From Acidovorax sp. Root219 (GTDB lineage Bacteria > Pseudomonadota > Gammaproteobacteria > Burkholderiales > Burkholderiaceae_C), in NCBI RefSeq assembly GCF_001428665.1, contig NZ_LMIJ01000023.1:23980-87979 (forward strand): a stretch of 64,000 bases of DNA, written 5' to 3'. Below are positions 46,124 to 54,524 of the stretch, one piece after another; position 1 is the first letter of the stretch; every line of letters begins with the position of its first letter. The notes beneath the pieces were generated by a model. It saw only the letters and a program-made list of their open reading frames with translations, did not search any database and was not told the DNA's origin. A program made the position numbers and the translations under genes.

Positions 46124-48475
46124 TCAATCGGGCGGTGCCTCGCCCTGCGGCAGCACCAGCCTGAACTCCGCGCCCTTTCCTTCGTCGCTCTCGACCTCGA
46201 TGCTGCCGCCATGGCGCTGCACCACGGTGCGCACCAGGGCCAGCCCGAGGCCCACGCCGGCAATGCCGGGGTGGCTGCGGTCATGCAGCCGCTGGAACGG
46301 GGCGAACAGCTTGTCCTGCAGAGCCGGCGCAATGCCCGGGCCTTCGTCGCGCACGGCAATGGCCCAGTGACCCGGTCGAGCCACCAGGGCGCAGCGCACG
46401 GTGCTGCCGCGTGGGCTGTACTTGATGGCGTTGTTGACCACATTGGCCAGCGCCCGGCACAGCAGCGAGCGGTCGCCCATACACGGGGCGGTTTCCGGCG
46501 CATCGGCCACCAGCACCTGCACATCGGCATCGCGCGCCAGCACCCAGGCCTCGTCCACGGTCTGGTGCAGCACGTCGGCCAGGTCCAGGGGTTCCCGCCG
46601 CATCGCCTGTGATTCGGCACTGGCCAACTGGATGAAATTCTCGGCCATGCCCAGCGAGCTCTTCGCGTAGCGCGCGATGAGCTGCATGAGTTCCGCGTCC
46701 GACATGCGGCCCGGGTAGGCCTGGTGCATTTCGAGCAGGGTGAGGATGGACGCATTGGGCGCGCGGATGTCGTGCGAGATGAAGTGCATGGCCTCGTCGC
46801 GCTGCTGCAGGGCGCTGCGTATCTCGGTCAGGTCCACCAGGGTCACGAGCCAGCCCGATTGCGCCAGGTCGGTGAACTGGCGGCTTTGCACCAGCACGCT
46901 GCGGCCCTTTGCGTCGCGCCCCTCCCGGCGGGCCGGGAGGTTGCCGTTGGCCAGCCGCTCCTGCGTCACCAGTGGCTGTTCGGTGGCGATGTCGATCAAG
47001 TCGCCCAGCACGTCAGTGATCTGGCGGCCCTGCAGGGGCCAGACCATGGGGTCGCCCTCGACCTCGGCCATGCCCAGCACATGGCGCCGTGCGGCCGTGT
47101 TGGCCAGCAGGATGCGGCCGTCGGTGTCGCAGACCATGGTGGGTGAAGGCAGTTGCTGCAGGCTCTCGCTCACGAAATGGTGCATGTCGCGCAACTGGCG
47201 CGAGGCGTATTCCACCGCGTTGATGCGCCGCTCCAGAAAGTCGCCGCTGCTGGCCGCCGGGCCACGCAGCGGGATCACCAGCCCCTGGCGCTGCAGGGTT
47301 TCCATCTGCAGCCTGAGGAACTGGGCTGCGGCACTCAGGCGCCGCCAGCTCCACAGCGGATAGGCCAGCACCAGCCCGATGAGTGCGGCGGCGGGCGCGA
47401 ACTGGATGCCGCTCCACACCGGCAGCACCACGGCCATGGCCAGGGTCAGCGCGCCCAAGGCAATGCTGGTGAGCAGGGCCGTGAAGGGCCCGAGCAGCAG
47501 CAGCGCCACCAGCGCCAGCACCACCGGCAGCAGGTTGAAGGCCATGTTCAGCGCGGGCGGCGCGCTGTGGATCTGCACCCCCGCCAGGTCGGCGTCGAGC
47601 ACCTGGGCGATCACTTCCACACCCGGCATCAGGCGCGATTCCTGGCCTACCGGGGTGGCGAACATGTCGCCCAGCCCGGCGGCAATCGAGCCCACGAGCA
47701 CGTATTTGCCGCGAAAGGCATCGGCTGGCACTTCGCCGCGCAGCACGTCGATGTAGGAGTAGGTGGTGAAATGCCCCGGCCCGCCCGCATAGGGGATGAG
47801 GCGACGGCCTGCACGCTCCCAGCGGGCGCCATCCGCAGGCGGATCGCTCCAGCGCGCTGGCGGGCAGCCACCAAGCGACGGCGTGGCCACGCAGCGCATG
47901 GCGATGCTGAAGTGCTGCCAGGGTGCACTGGCCGGCCCTTCGCGCGCGTACAGGCTGCGCACCACGCCATCCTCGTCCGCGGCCACGTGCACATGCCCCA
48001 GCCGGGCGGCGGCCTGCTCCAGTGCAGGAATGGGGCGGTCCGCCCCGTCGCCCGGCTCGGACGGGCCCTGGCGCTGCATCACCGGCAGTACCACCCGGCC
48101 GCTTCGGGCCACGGCATCGGCCAGCAGCAGGTCGTCCTCGGGGTAGTCGAGGTCTTCCTCGTTGAACAGCACGTCCATGCCGATCACCCGCGGTGCCTGG
48201 CGCGACACGTTCTGGACCAGCTGTGCGTGCAGTGCGCGCCGCCAGGGCCAGCGGCCGATCACGCCGATGCTGCGGTCGTCCACCGCGATCACGGCGATAT
48301 CGGCTTGCGCCGGGCGCGACACCAGGCGCAGCCCGGTGTCCTGCACCAGGTGGTTGGTGCGCGGCAGCATGCTGGGCGTGCTCAGCCAGGCGACCAGGGC
48401 CAGCAGCGTCAGCGCGATGGCGGCCCATTCGACCCGCCGCTGCTGGTTTCGCGTGCGGGAATGCGGCGTGGGCAT
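46124..48475 (-). CDS. CHASE2-domain sensor histidine kinase
   Basis: A 783-residue inner-membrane kinase. A first helix (about residues 17-35) leads into a periplasmic CHASE2 domain (about 40-320; blocks IAVIAVDDRSIGVIGRWPWRR and ADAFRGKYVLVGSIAAGLGD). Three helices (about 325-395) follow, then a PAS-like domain (about 455-545), a HisKA domain with phospho-acceptor His568 (FISHDIRAP), and the ATPase with NVVNNAIKYSP, DEGPGIAP and GVGLGLALV. CHASE2 ligands are unknown. The ATG at 48475 avoids overlap with the preceding gene. It is encoded just after the LysM-FecR gene and near an OmpR-type regulator gene on the same strand, its probable partner. Confidence 0.9.
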   Translation of the reverse strand: MPTPHSRTRNQQRRVEWAAIALTLLALVAWLSTPSMLPRTNHLVQDTGLRLVSRPAQADIAVIAVDDRSIGVIGRWPWRRALHAQLVQNVSRQAPRVIGMDVLFNEEDLDYPEDDLLLADAVARSGRVVLPVMQRQGPSEPGDGADRPIPALEQAAARLGHVHVAADEDGVVRSLYAREGPASAPWQHFSIAMRCVATPSLGGCPPARWSDPPADGARWERAGRRLIPYAGGPGHFTTYSYIDVLRGEVPADAFRGKYVLVGSIAAGLGDMFATPVGQESRLMPGVEVIAQVLDADLAGVQIHSAPPALNMAFNLLPVVLALVALLLLGPFTALLTSIALGALTLAMAVVLPVWSGIQFAPAAALIGLVLAYPLWSWRRLSAAAQFLRLQMETLQRQGLVIPLRGPAASSGDFLERRINAVEYASRQLRDMHHFVSESLQQLPSPTMVCDTDGRILLANTAARRHVLGMAEVEGDPMVWPLQGRQITDVLGDLIDIATEQPLVTQERLANGNLPARREGRDAKGRSVLVQSRQFTDLAQSGWLVTLVDLTEIRSALQQRDEAMHFISHDIRAPNASILTLLEMHQAYPGRMSDAELMQLIARYAKSSLGMAENFIQLASAESQAMRREPLDLADVLHQTVDEAWVLARDADVQVLVADAPETAPCMGDRSLLCRALANVVNNAIKYSPRGSTVRCALVARPGHWAIAVRDEGPGIAPALQDKLFAPFQRLHDRSHPGIAGVGLGLALVRTVVQRHGGSIEVESDEGKGAEFRLVLPQGEAPPD

Positions 48476-48488
48476 CGACCGCAAGGGC

Positions 48489-50198
48489 TCAGGGGCGGCG
48501 CACGGGCTCACCGCCCATGGTGGACAGGGGCAGCCCGGAGCTGGTATTCAGCCCCGTGCCCACGCGGATGCTGCGCGGCGGTGAGAACTCGCTTTGCAGC
48601 CCCGAGGGGTCCAGCACCTGGATGCGCACGAAGTAGGTGCCTGCAGCCAAGCCATCCGCAGAGGTCCAGCGGGGCTCGTCGAGCTGGATGTCCTGGATGA
48701 TGGTCTTGAACTCCAGGTCCGGTGCCAGCTGCACGCGAAAGCGCTGGCCGGCCTGGGCGGGCCAGTGCAGGCGCACGATGGTGTCGCCATCCGTCGCCTG
48801 CATGGCCGACAGGTCCAGCGCAGCGGGCTGCTGGGCCACGGCGAAGGGCTGCGCGGGTGCGAACGGTCCCTGGTCCAGTGCGCCACCGGCGGGCTCTGCG
48901 ATGGTGGCCGCGCGCCAGAAGTAGTTGCCCAGGGGCAGTGTGGCCAGCGTCAGCTGGCAGGTGCCGAGGCGGCCCTCGTCCAGCAACGGTGTGGCGAAGT
49001 CGGCGCTGGCCGCCACCTGGATGCGGTACCAGCGGGCACCCGGGACCTCGGTGCAGCGCAGCGCGCCGGTCACGCGCGGCAGCACGGCGCCGGGGGCCGG
49101 CTGCTGGTACAGCGGCGGCACCGGCCGGGTCTTGATGGTGATGGGGCGCGTGGCCGGCAGGCCGGCAATGCCGGCCTCGTCAACGGCGCGCACGGCCAGG
49201 TGGTAGCTGCCATCGTCGAGTGCCGCCCAGCGCAACTGGCCATCGGCAAAGCGGCCGCTGCGCAGCACCTGCGTCATGGCCGCATCGCGTGCCACCTGGG
49301 CGGTGAAGGCCGTGGCGCCAGGGGTCGCAGGGACATTGATGGCCAGCAGGCCCAGGTCGTGCAGCTGGGCGGGTACGGTGGACAGATCGGGCGGCGCCAG
49401 CAGGTTGCGTGGTGCACCCAGCGTCCCATCGGGCGCGACGGACAAACCCTGGCCACGGGCCAGCAAGGTGGTGTCGGGGGCCGGTTGCGCGGCATTCTCG
49501 GCACGCGACTGCACGGCCACCGAGCCTTCCAGCACCGAGGCCGTGGCCTGGCCCGAGGCCGCCAGCGCCACGCCGAACTCGGTGCCGCGCACGCTGGTCA
49601 CGGCGCGCGGCGTGCGGATCTCAAAACGGCGCAGGGCATCGGCGCTAGGCGTCACGCTCGACTCCACACTGCCGGCGCGCATCTCCAGCACCGATTGCAC
49701 GCTGCCTGCGCGCCCGCGGCGGCGCAACTGGCGCAACTGCAGGTCGGACTGGGCCTGCACGCGCACCAGCGTGCCGTCGGCCAGGCGCACGGCGATATAG
49801 CTGTCCGGCCCCACCTGCAGGCGGGTGCCTTCGTCCAGGCGGGCACCTGGCGCCACAGGCTGGGCTGCGGCCTGGGCGCCGGGCTGTGCCGTGGCGCTGC
49901 CGTGCACGAATTCCACCTGGGCCGAGGCCTTGGGCTGCAGGCGCACGGGGATCCACACGGTGGAGCCCGGCTGCAGGCGCCTGGGGTTGGCCACCTTGTT
50001 GCGCTGCTGCAGCAGCAGCCACTGGCGTGGATTGTCCAGGTAGGTGTTGGCCAGGCCTTCGAGCGTGTCGCCGGCCCGCACGGTGTGCGGGATTTCGTCC
50101 GTCTGCGTGTCGGGGGTGGTTTGCGCATGCGCGCAACCGAGGCCCGCCGTGAGCAGGGCAACGGCCGACAAGGGCAATGCAAGGCGGTGGATGACCAC
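48489..50198 (-). CDS. exported LysM-FecR domain protein
   Basis: A 569-residue secreted protein: a signal peptide (LPLSAVALLTAGLGCAHA), a LysM domain (about residues 35-85, HTVRAGDTLEGLANTYL and PRRLQPGSTVWIP), then a FecR-type domain (about 115-250, with FEIRTPRAVTSVRGTEFGV). The remaining ~300 residues look like tandem Ig/FnIII-type beta domains (SYHLAVRAVDEAGI, YFWRAATIAE, YFVRIQVLDPSGL). LysM suggests peptidoglycan binding. The GTG at 50198 is preferred because AGGAGAG lies six bases upstream; an ATG 20 codons earlier is the alternative. It lies between the response regulator and the CHASE2 kinase genes, probably co-transcribed with both. Confidence 0.85.
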   Translation of the reverse strand: MVIHRLALPLSAVALLTAGLGCAHAQTTPDTQTDEIPHTVRAGDTLEGLANTYLDNPRQWLLLQQRNKVANPRRLQPGSTVWIPVRLQPKASAQVEFVHGSATAQPGAQAAAQPVAPGARLDEGTRLQVGPDSYIAVRLADGTLVRVQAQSDLQLRQLRRRGRAGSVQSVLEMRAGSVESSVTPSADALRRFEIRTPRAVTSVRGTEFGVALAASGQATASVLEGSVAVQSRAENAAQPAPDTTLLARGQGLSVAPDGTLGAPRNLLAPPDLSTVPAQLHDLGLLAINVPATPGATAFTAQVARDAAMTQVLRSGRFADGQLRWAALDDGSYHLAVRAVDEAGIAGLPATRPITIKTRPVPPLYQQPAPGAVLPRVTGALRCTEVPGARWYRIQVAASADFATPLLDEGRLGTCQLTLATLPLGNYFWRAATIAEPAGGALDQGPFAPAQPFAVAQQPAALDLSAMQATDGDTIVRLHWPAQAGQRFRVQLAPDLEFKTIIQDIQLDEPRWTSADGLAAGTYFVRIQVLDPSGLQSEFSPPRSIRVGTGLNTSSGLPLSTMGGEPVRRP

Positions 50199-50284
50199 GT
50201 CAACTCTCCTAGGTGCCGCAGAGGGCGGCAAAGCTTCATTCAGAACCGTTGTATCCATGGCGCCATGGGACGCCAGGTGCAGCA

Positions 50285-50977
50285 CTAGCGACCAGGCTCG
50301 ACCGCTTCGAACCGGTAGCCCACACCATACACGGCGGTGATGAAGTAGCCGTTGGCCGGGCGCAGGTCCAGCTGGGTGCGAAGGCGCGAGACATGGGTGT
50401 CGAGCGAGCGCGACAGCACGTCCGAACCCTGGCCCCAGATCACCTCCTTGAGGTGGTCGCGCGAGAGCAGGCGCCCCATGTTCTGGAACAGGAACAGGGC
50501 CAGGTCGTATTCGCGGTTCTTGAGTTCGGCAGGCGTGCCATTGATCTCCAGCGAGCGCGATTCGGGGAAGAACCTGTAGCGCCCGAAATCGAGCGCGCCA
50601 CCGGTGCTCTGCGGGTAGGCTCGGCGCAACAGCGCGGCCACGCGCGCATTGAGCTCGCCAATGCGCACGGGCTTGACCATGAAGTCGTCCGCCCCGCTGC
50701 CCAGGCCTTCGACGATGTCGCGCTCTTCCTGCCGGTTGGTCACGAACAGGATGGGCAACTGCTTGCCCACGTTCTCGCGCACCCAGCGCACCACCTCGGG
50801 GCCGGTGGTGTCGGGCAGGTGCCAGTCCACGATCAGGAGGTCGAAGGTTTCGCGGCGCATCTCGCGCATCAGCGCGGCACCGGTCAGGTGGGTATGGCAC
50901 ACATGCCCCATCGCTTCGGTGGCCTGTTTGATCAGATCCAGCTGAAGCGCATCGTCGTCTAACGCCGCTATGCGCAT
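50285..50977 (-). CDS. OmpR-type response regulator
   Basis: A 230-residue two-domain regulator. The receiver has the acidic pocket (LDDD, residues 7-10), phospho-acceptor Asp51 (LLIVDWHLPD) and the conserved Lys in FMVKPVR (about 101). The C-terminal winged helix (about 130-225) includes LKNREYDLALFLFQNMGRLLSRDHL and RSLDTHVSRLRTQL. It is encoded upstream of the LysM-FecR and CHASE2 kinase genes on the same strand and is the likely phosphorylation partner of the kinase. The ATG at 50977 has GGA at suitable spacing; an ATG at 50989 would add four codons. Confidence 0.9.
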   Translation of the reverse strand: MRIAALDDDALQLDLIKQATEAMGHVCHTHLTGAALMREMRRETFDLLIVDWHLPDTTGPEVVRWVRENVGKQLPILFVTNRQEERDIVEGLGSGADDFMVKPVRIGELNARVAALLRRAYPQSTGGALDFGRYRFFPESRSLEINGTPAELKNREYDLALFLFQNMGRLLSRDHLKEVIWGQGSDVLSRSLDTHVSRLRTQLDLRPANGYFITAVYGVGYRFEAVEPGR

Positions 50978-51071
50978 GGTTCGTTCCATTCAAGATTAAC
51001 TGTGCATTATTCGCGATGTGCGGCGGCCCATTCCATGCCCCATCTTGGGGATCGCCAGGTTTGACAGTTGT

Positions 51072-52154
51072 TCACCGTGCCACGGGCGATGACAGGCGGT
51101 GCGTGGCTGCCGGGCGCGGGCCGGGCCGGGCGGCTGCGGAGGGCGCGATTTCGCGCAGCAGCCGCATGCCCACCAGGGTGTAGCGGGTCTGCGGGCTGTT
51201 CCAGTTGCGGTAGCCACAGCGTGCGTAGAAAGACCAGGTGTGCCAGGAGCCCCCGCGGCGCACGCGCACGCTGCCCTCGGCCGGGCCCCCGGGGTCCACG
51301 ACCGGTGATTCGGCGTAGTAGGTGTCGCCATGCCAGTCGGCCACCCACTCCCAGGCATTGCCCAGCATGTCCTGCAGGCCGAAGGCATTGGGCGCGTAGC
51401 TGCCTACGGGGGCGGTGAAGGCGTGGCCGTCGCTGCCGCGCAGCGCATGCTGCTGCCAGCGCAGCCAGTAGGGGGCTGCGTCCTGGTCGAAGGTGTTGGC
51501 GTTCTTCAGCAGCCCCTCCGGGTCGTCGCCATGCGGGTAGCGGGTGCGCGTGCCGGCGCGGCAGGCGTATTCCCACTCGGCCTCGGTCGGCAGGCGGTAG
51601 CGGTGGCCTTCGGTGCGGCTGAGCCACTGGGCCAGGGCCTGGGCGTCGTTCCAGGTGACGTTGACCACGGGGTGGTCGTCACCCTGCGGGAAACCCGGGT
51701 TGTGCCACGAGTAGCGCGGGTCGCGCCCTTCGAAGGCATCGCCGCGCCGCGTGGTGGCCGGGTCGTACAGAGCGTTGTAGCCATAGCCGCCGGTGCCGTC
51801 GGCCTCCGATTCGGGCTGGTAGCCCGACGCTGCGAGGAAGCGCCGGAACTGGCCTACCGTGACTTCGTGCTGCCCCAGGTAGAAGGCCTGGCCGATTATC
51901 ACGCGGTGGGCCGGGGCCTCATCGGTCAGTTCGGCAAAGCGCTTGGGCTCCAGCAGCGGATAGGCTTGTGCGAGCACATCGGGGGCCTCGACACCGCCCA
52001 TCACGAAGCTGCCCGCGGGCACCTGCACGAATGGCATGCCCAGGCTGTTGGTCCACACCGGGTGTTGCCGGTCGTGGCGCACCTGGGCCAGCGCGGGCAG
52101 ACCCGTGGCCAGCGCGAGCACAGCGGCGACGGCAGCAGTTCGGCACCTGGCCAT
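51072..52154 (-). CDS. exported formylglycine-generating-enzyme-like (SUMF1) protein
   Basis: A 360-residue protein with a signal peptide (cleavage near ALA-Q) and a sulfatase-modifying-factor domain: VQVPAGSFVMGG (about residues 43-54), QHEVTVGQFRRFL (about 94-106), HPVVNVTWNDAQAL (about 161-174), RLPTEAEWEYACRAGT (about 187-202), GNAWEWVADW and a C-terminal RRGGSW. Of the two active-site cysteines of true formylglycine enzymes only one is visible (YARCGYRNW); the other position is not Cys, so catalysis is doubtful. C-type-lectin-fold members often bind or scaffold instead. It is in the same minus-strand run as the CHASE2/FecR signalling genes. Confidence 0.82.
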   Translation of the reverse strand: MARCRTAAVAAVLALATGLPALAQVRHDRQHPVWTNSLGMPFVQVPAGSFVMGGVEAPDVLAQAYPLLEPKRFAELTDEAPAHRVIIGQAFYLGQHEVTVGQFRRFLAASGYQPESEADGTGGYGYNALYDPATTRRGDAFEGRDPRYSWHNPGFPQGDDHPVVNVTWNDAQALAQWLSRTEGHRYRLPTEAEWEYACRAGTRTRYPHGDDPEGLLKNANTFDQDAAPYWLRWQQHALRGSDGHAFTAPVGSYAPNAFGLQDMLGNAWEWVADWHGDTYYAESPVVDPGGPAEGSVRVRRGGSWHTWSFYARCGYRNWNSPQTRYTLVGMRLLREIAPSAAARPGPRPAATHRLSSPVAR

Positions 52155-52159
52155 CGGGC

Positions 52160-52417
52160 TCAGCGATTGGGGTTTTCGCTCACGCACTCGAAGACGAGGC
52201 GCGAGCCCTCGTTGCGCAGCAGCTTGGGGAACAGGGCCAGCTTCTGGCATTCGCGGGTGGCCGCGTTGTAAGCCGGCGAGGCGTCGGCGCCATACACCGG
52301 TACGCTGAAGGTCCGGTCCCGGCCCGAGGCCATGGGGCCCGAGGGCGGGCGGGTGGTGGCCGATTCGCAGCCCGCGAGCAGAGCCAGCAGGGCGGCGGAT
52401 GCAATCAAGGTTTTCAT
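52160..52417 (-). CDS. small lipoprotein, unknown function
   Basis: An 85-residue predicted lipoprotein with signal peptide and lipobox LLAGC (Cys17). The mature part is short (FSVPVYGADASPAYNAATRE) with two further Cys (ECQKL and FECVSE), compatible with one disulfide. I do not recognise a family. It is 5 bp upstream of the SUMF1-like gene on the same strand and is divergent from the CHASE2 cyclase gene, so it is the first gene of the minus-strand signalling run. Confidence 0.68.
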   Translation of the reverse strand: MKTLIASAALLALLAGCESATTRPPSGPMASGRDRTFSVPVYGADASPAYNAATRECQKLALFPKLLRNEGSRLVFECVSENPNR

Positions 52418-52528
52418 GGAAGTCTCCGGTAGGCGTCGGGCCAGTCTAAGCCAGTGTGGGCGGATAGACAGCAGGCTTTGCTGCAGCGGCGCCCTGGGAT
52501 ACAGTGCGTTACATATGATGGGAGTTGT

Positions 52529-54508
52529 ATGGCCTGGATCCGGTCGGCGTTGGCAGGGGATGCGGGGCGCCAGTGGGCGCTGCGCCTGCTGGTGCCGCTG
52601 GTGCTGCTGGCCGTGCTGCACCTGCTGCCGGTCTGGCAGCCGCTGCAGCGCCTGGAATACGATCTTTTCAGCAGCCTGACGGCGCCCGTGCGGCCCGATG
52701 CCGGTGTGGTGGTCGTCGGTATCGACGAGCCCAGCCTCGCGGCCCTGCAGGCCGCGCCTCCGCTGCCCCGGCGGCTGCATGCGCAATTGGTCGACGCGCT
52801 TTCCGCGTCCGGCGCAGCGGGGCTCGGCATCGACCTGCTGCTGTCCACCGCCCAGTCCCCTGAGGACGACGCGGCCCTGGGCCGAGCCCTGCAGGGGCGT
52901 ATGCCGGTGGTGCTGGCCAGCGCCCAGGTGGCCGTGCAGAGCGGGCAGGTGGCGCAGTACCAGCAGACGGTGATGTCCGTCTTCGACCAGGCGCGCCACG
53001 GCGACGTGGGCATGCACCCCGACGATGACGGCGTGCAGCGCAGCGCACCCGGGCACAGCGATGCCATGTGGCGTGTGCTCGCGCAGGCGGCGGGCCGCAC
53101 CATCGTGGCACCGCCACCCGGCGCGCTGCTGCGCTACTACGCCCCCGAGGTGGCATTGCCTTACGTGCACTACACCCAGGCGCTGGACCCGGCGCGGCAG
53201 CTGCCGCCTGGCGCACTGCAGGGGCGCCTGCTGCTGCTCGGCCAGAACACACCGGTGGGCGGGGTGGACCAGTTCACCACGCCGCTGCGGGCGCTGGGCC
53301 AGGGCACGCAGTCGGGCGTGCTGCTGCATGCCACGGCACTCATCAACGGCCTGACCGGTGACTGGATCGTGCCCGCGCACCCGGCGGGCCCGCTGCTGCA
53401 GGCGGCAGCGGCCATTGCCCTGGTGGCGGCGCTCACGCGGCGCTGGCGCGCCTGGCTGGCCGTGTGGCTGAGCGTGGCACTGGCCCTGCTGGCGCTGATC
53501 GGCGGGCTGTGGGCCTACCTGCAGGGCGCGTGGTGGCCCACGCTGCCCACGCTGGTGGCGCTGGCGCTGCACTTCAATGTGGGCGCGACCGACAGCTACT
53601 GGCGTGAGCGGCGCCAGCGCGAGCGTCTGCGGCTGGATTTCGGGCGCTACGTGCCGCCGGCCGTGGTCAGCGCGCTGATCGCCAGCGGCGCCGCGCCGGC
53701 CATCAGCGGCGAGCGCCGCGTGCTCACGCTGCTGTTCTCGGACCTGGCGGGCTTCACCTCGGCCAGCGAGCACCTGCCACCCGAGGCGGTGGCGCGTGCG
53801 CTCAACGCCTACTTCACGCGCATGACCCATGCCGTGCACCGCCATGGCGGCACGCTCGACAAATTCATCGGTGATGCTGTGATGGCCTTCTGGAATGCAC
53901 CCGTGGCCGAGCCGCAGCACGCGGCACGCGCCCTGGCCTGCGCGCAGGAGATGCAGGTGGAAATGAACGCCTTGCGCAGTCAGTGGGCAGGAACCCCCTT
54001 TGCCGGGCTGCAGCTGCGCATTGGCCTGCACACGGGCGAGGCGGCCGTGGGGCACCTGGGCTCCGAAGGCCGCTTCACCTACACCGCCGTGGGCGACGCG
54101 GTGAACACCGCCGCCCGGCTGGAAGGCGCCAACAAGGCCTTCGGCACCGGCATCCTGCTGTCCGAAGCCACGCGCAGCGCGCTGCCGCAGGAGGGGGACC
54201 AACCACTGCCCTTGCTCTGGCTCGACGCCGTGGTGCTGGCCGGCCGCAGCAGCGGCATCGATGTCTACACCCCGTGCGAGGATGCGCCGCTGGTGGCCAC
54301 CAGCCTGGCTTTGCAGACCCATGTGCGTGCGGGCCGCTGGAGCGAGGCCCTGGCGTGCTGCGACGAGTGGCGGGCACGGGCCGTGCACCTGGCGCCGCTG
54401 TGGGCCGCCCAGGCCGACCGGCTGAAGACGCACGTGCAGGGTCTGGCCGATGCCCAGGGACCTGCTGCGGCCGGTGCTGACGCATTTGCGCACGCGCTGG
54501 AAAAATAA
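52529..54508 (+). CDS. CHASE2-domain adenylate cyclase
   Basis: A 659-residue inner-membrane class III cyclase. An N-terminal helix (about 18-36) leads to a periplasmic CHASE2 domain (about 40-280; GVVVVGIDEPSLAAL, GAAGLGIDLLLS, LQGRLLLLGQN). Helices follow at about 290-350, then the cyclase domain (about 390-570). The two metal-binding Asp are Asp405 (FSDLAGFT) and Asp449 (GDAVMAFW), with Lys445 just before the second; the transition-state motif is VGDAVNTAARLE. These residues support ATP as substrate and an active enzyme. It is divergent from the small lipoprotein gene and 16 bp upstream of the FecR-barrel gene. Confidence 0.9.
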   Translation: MAWIRSALAGDAGRQWALRLLVPLVLLAVLHLLPVWQPLQRLEYDLFSSLTAPVRPDAGVVVVGIDEPSLAALQAAPPLPRRLHAQLVDALSASGAAGLGIDLLLSTAQSPEDDAALGRALQGRMPVVLASAQVAVQSGQVAQYQQTVMSVFDQARHGDVGMHPDDDGVQRSAPGHSDAMWRVLAQAAGRTIVAPPPGALLRYYAPEVALPYVHYTQALDPARQLPPGALQGRLLLLGQNTPVGGVDQFTTPLRALGQGTQSGVLLHATALINGLTGDWIVPAHPAGPLLQAAAAIALVAALTRRWRAWLAVWLSVALALLALIGGLWAYLQGAWWPTLPTLVALALHFNVGATDSYWRERRQRERLRLDFGRYVPPAVVSALIASGAAPAISGERRVLTLLFSDLAGFTSASEHLPPEAVARALNAYFTRMTHAVHRHGGTLDKFIGDAVMAFWNAPVAEPQHAARALACAQEMQVEMNALRSQWAGTPFAGLQLRIGLHTGEAAVGHLGSEGRFTYTAVGDAVNTAARLEGANKAFGTGILLSEATRSALPQEGDQPLPLLWLDAVVLAGRSSGIDVYTPCEDAPLVATSLALQTHVRAGRWSEALACCDEWRARAVHLAPLWAAQADRLKTHVQGLADAQGPAAAGADAFAHALEK

Positions 54509-54524
54509 CCCTGAAAGGCCCGCT

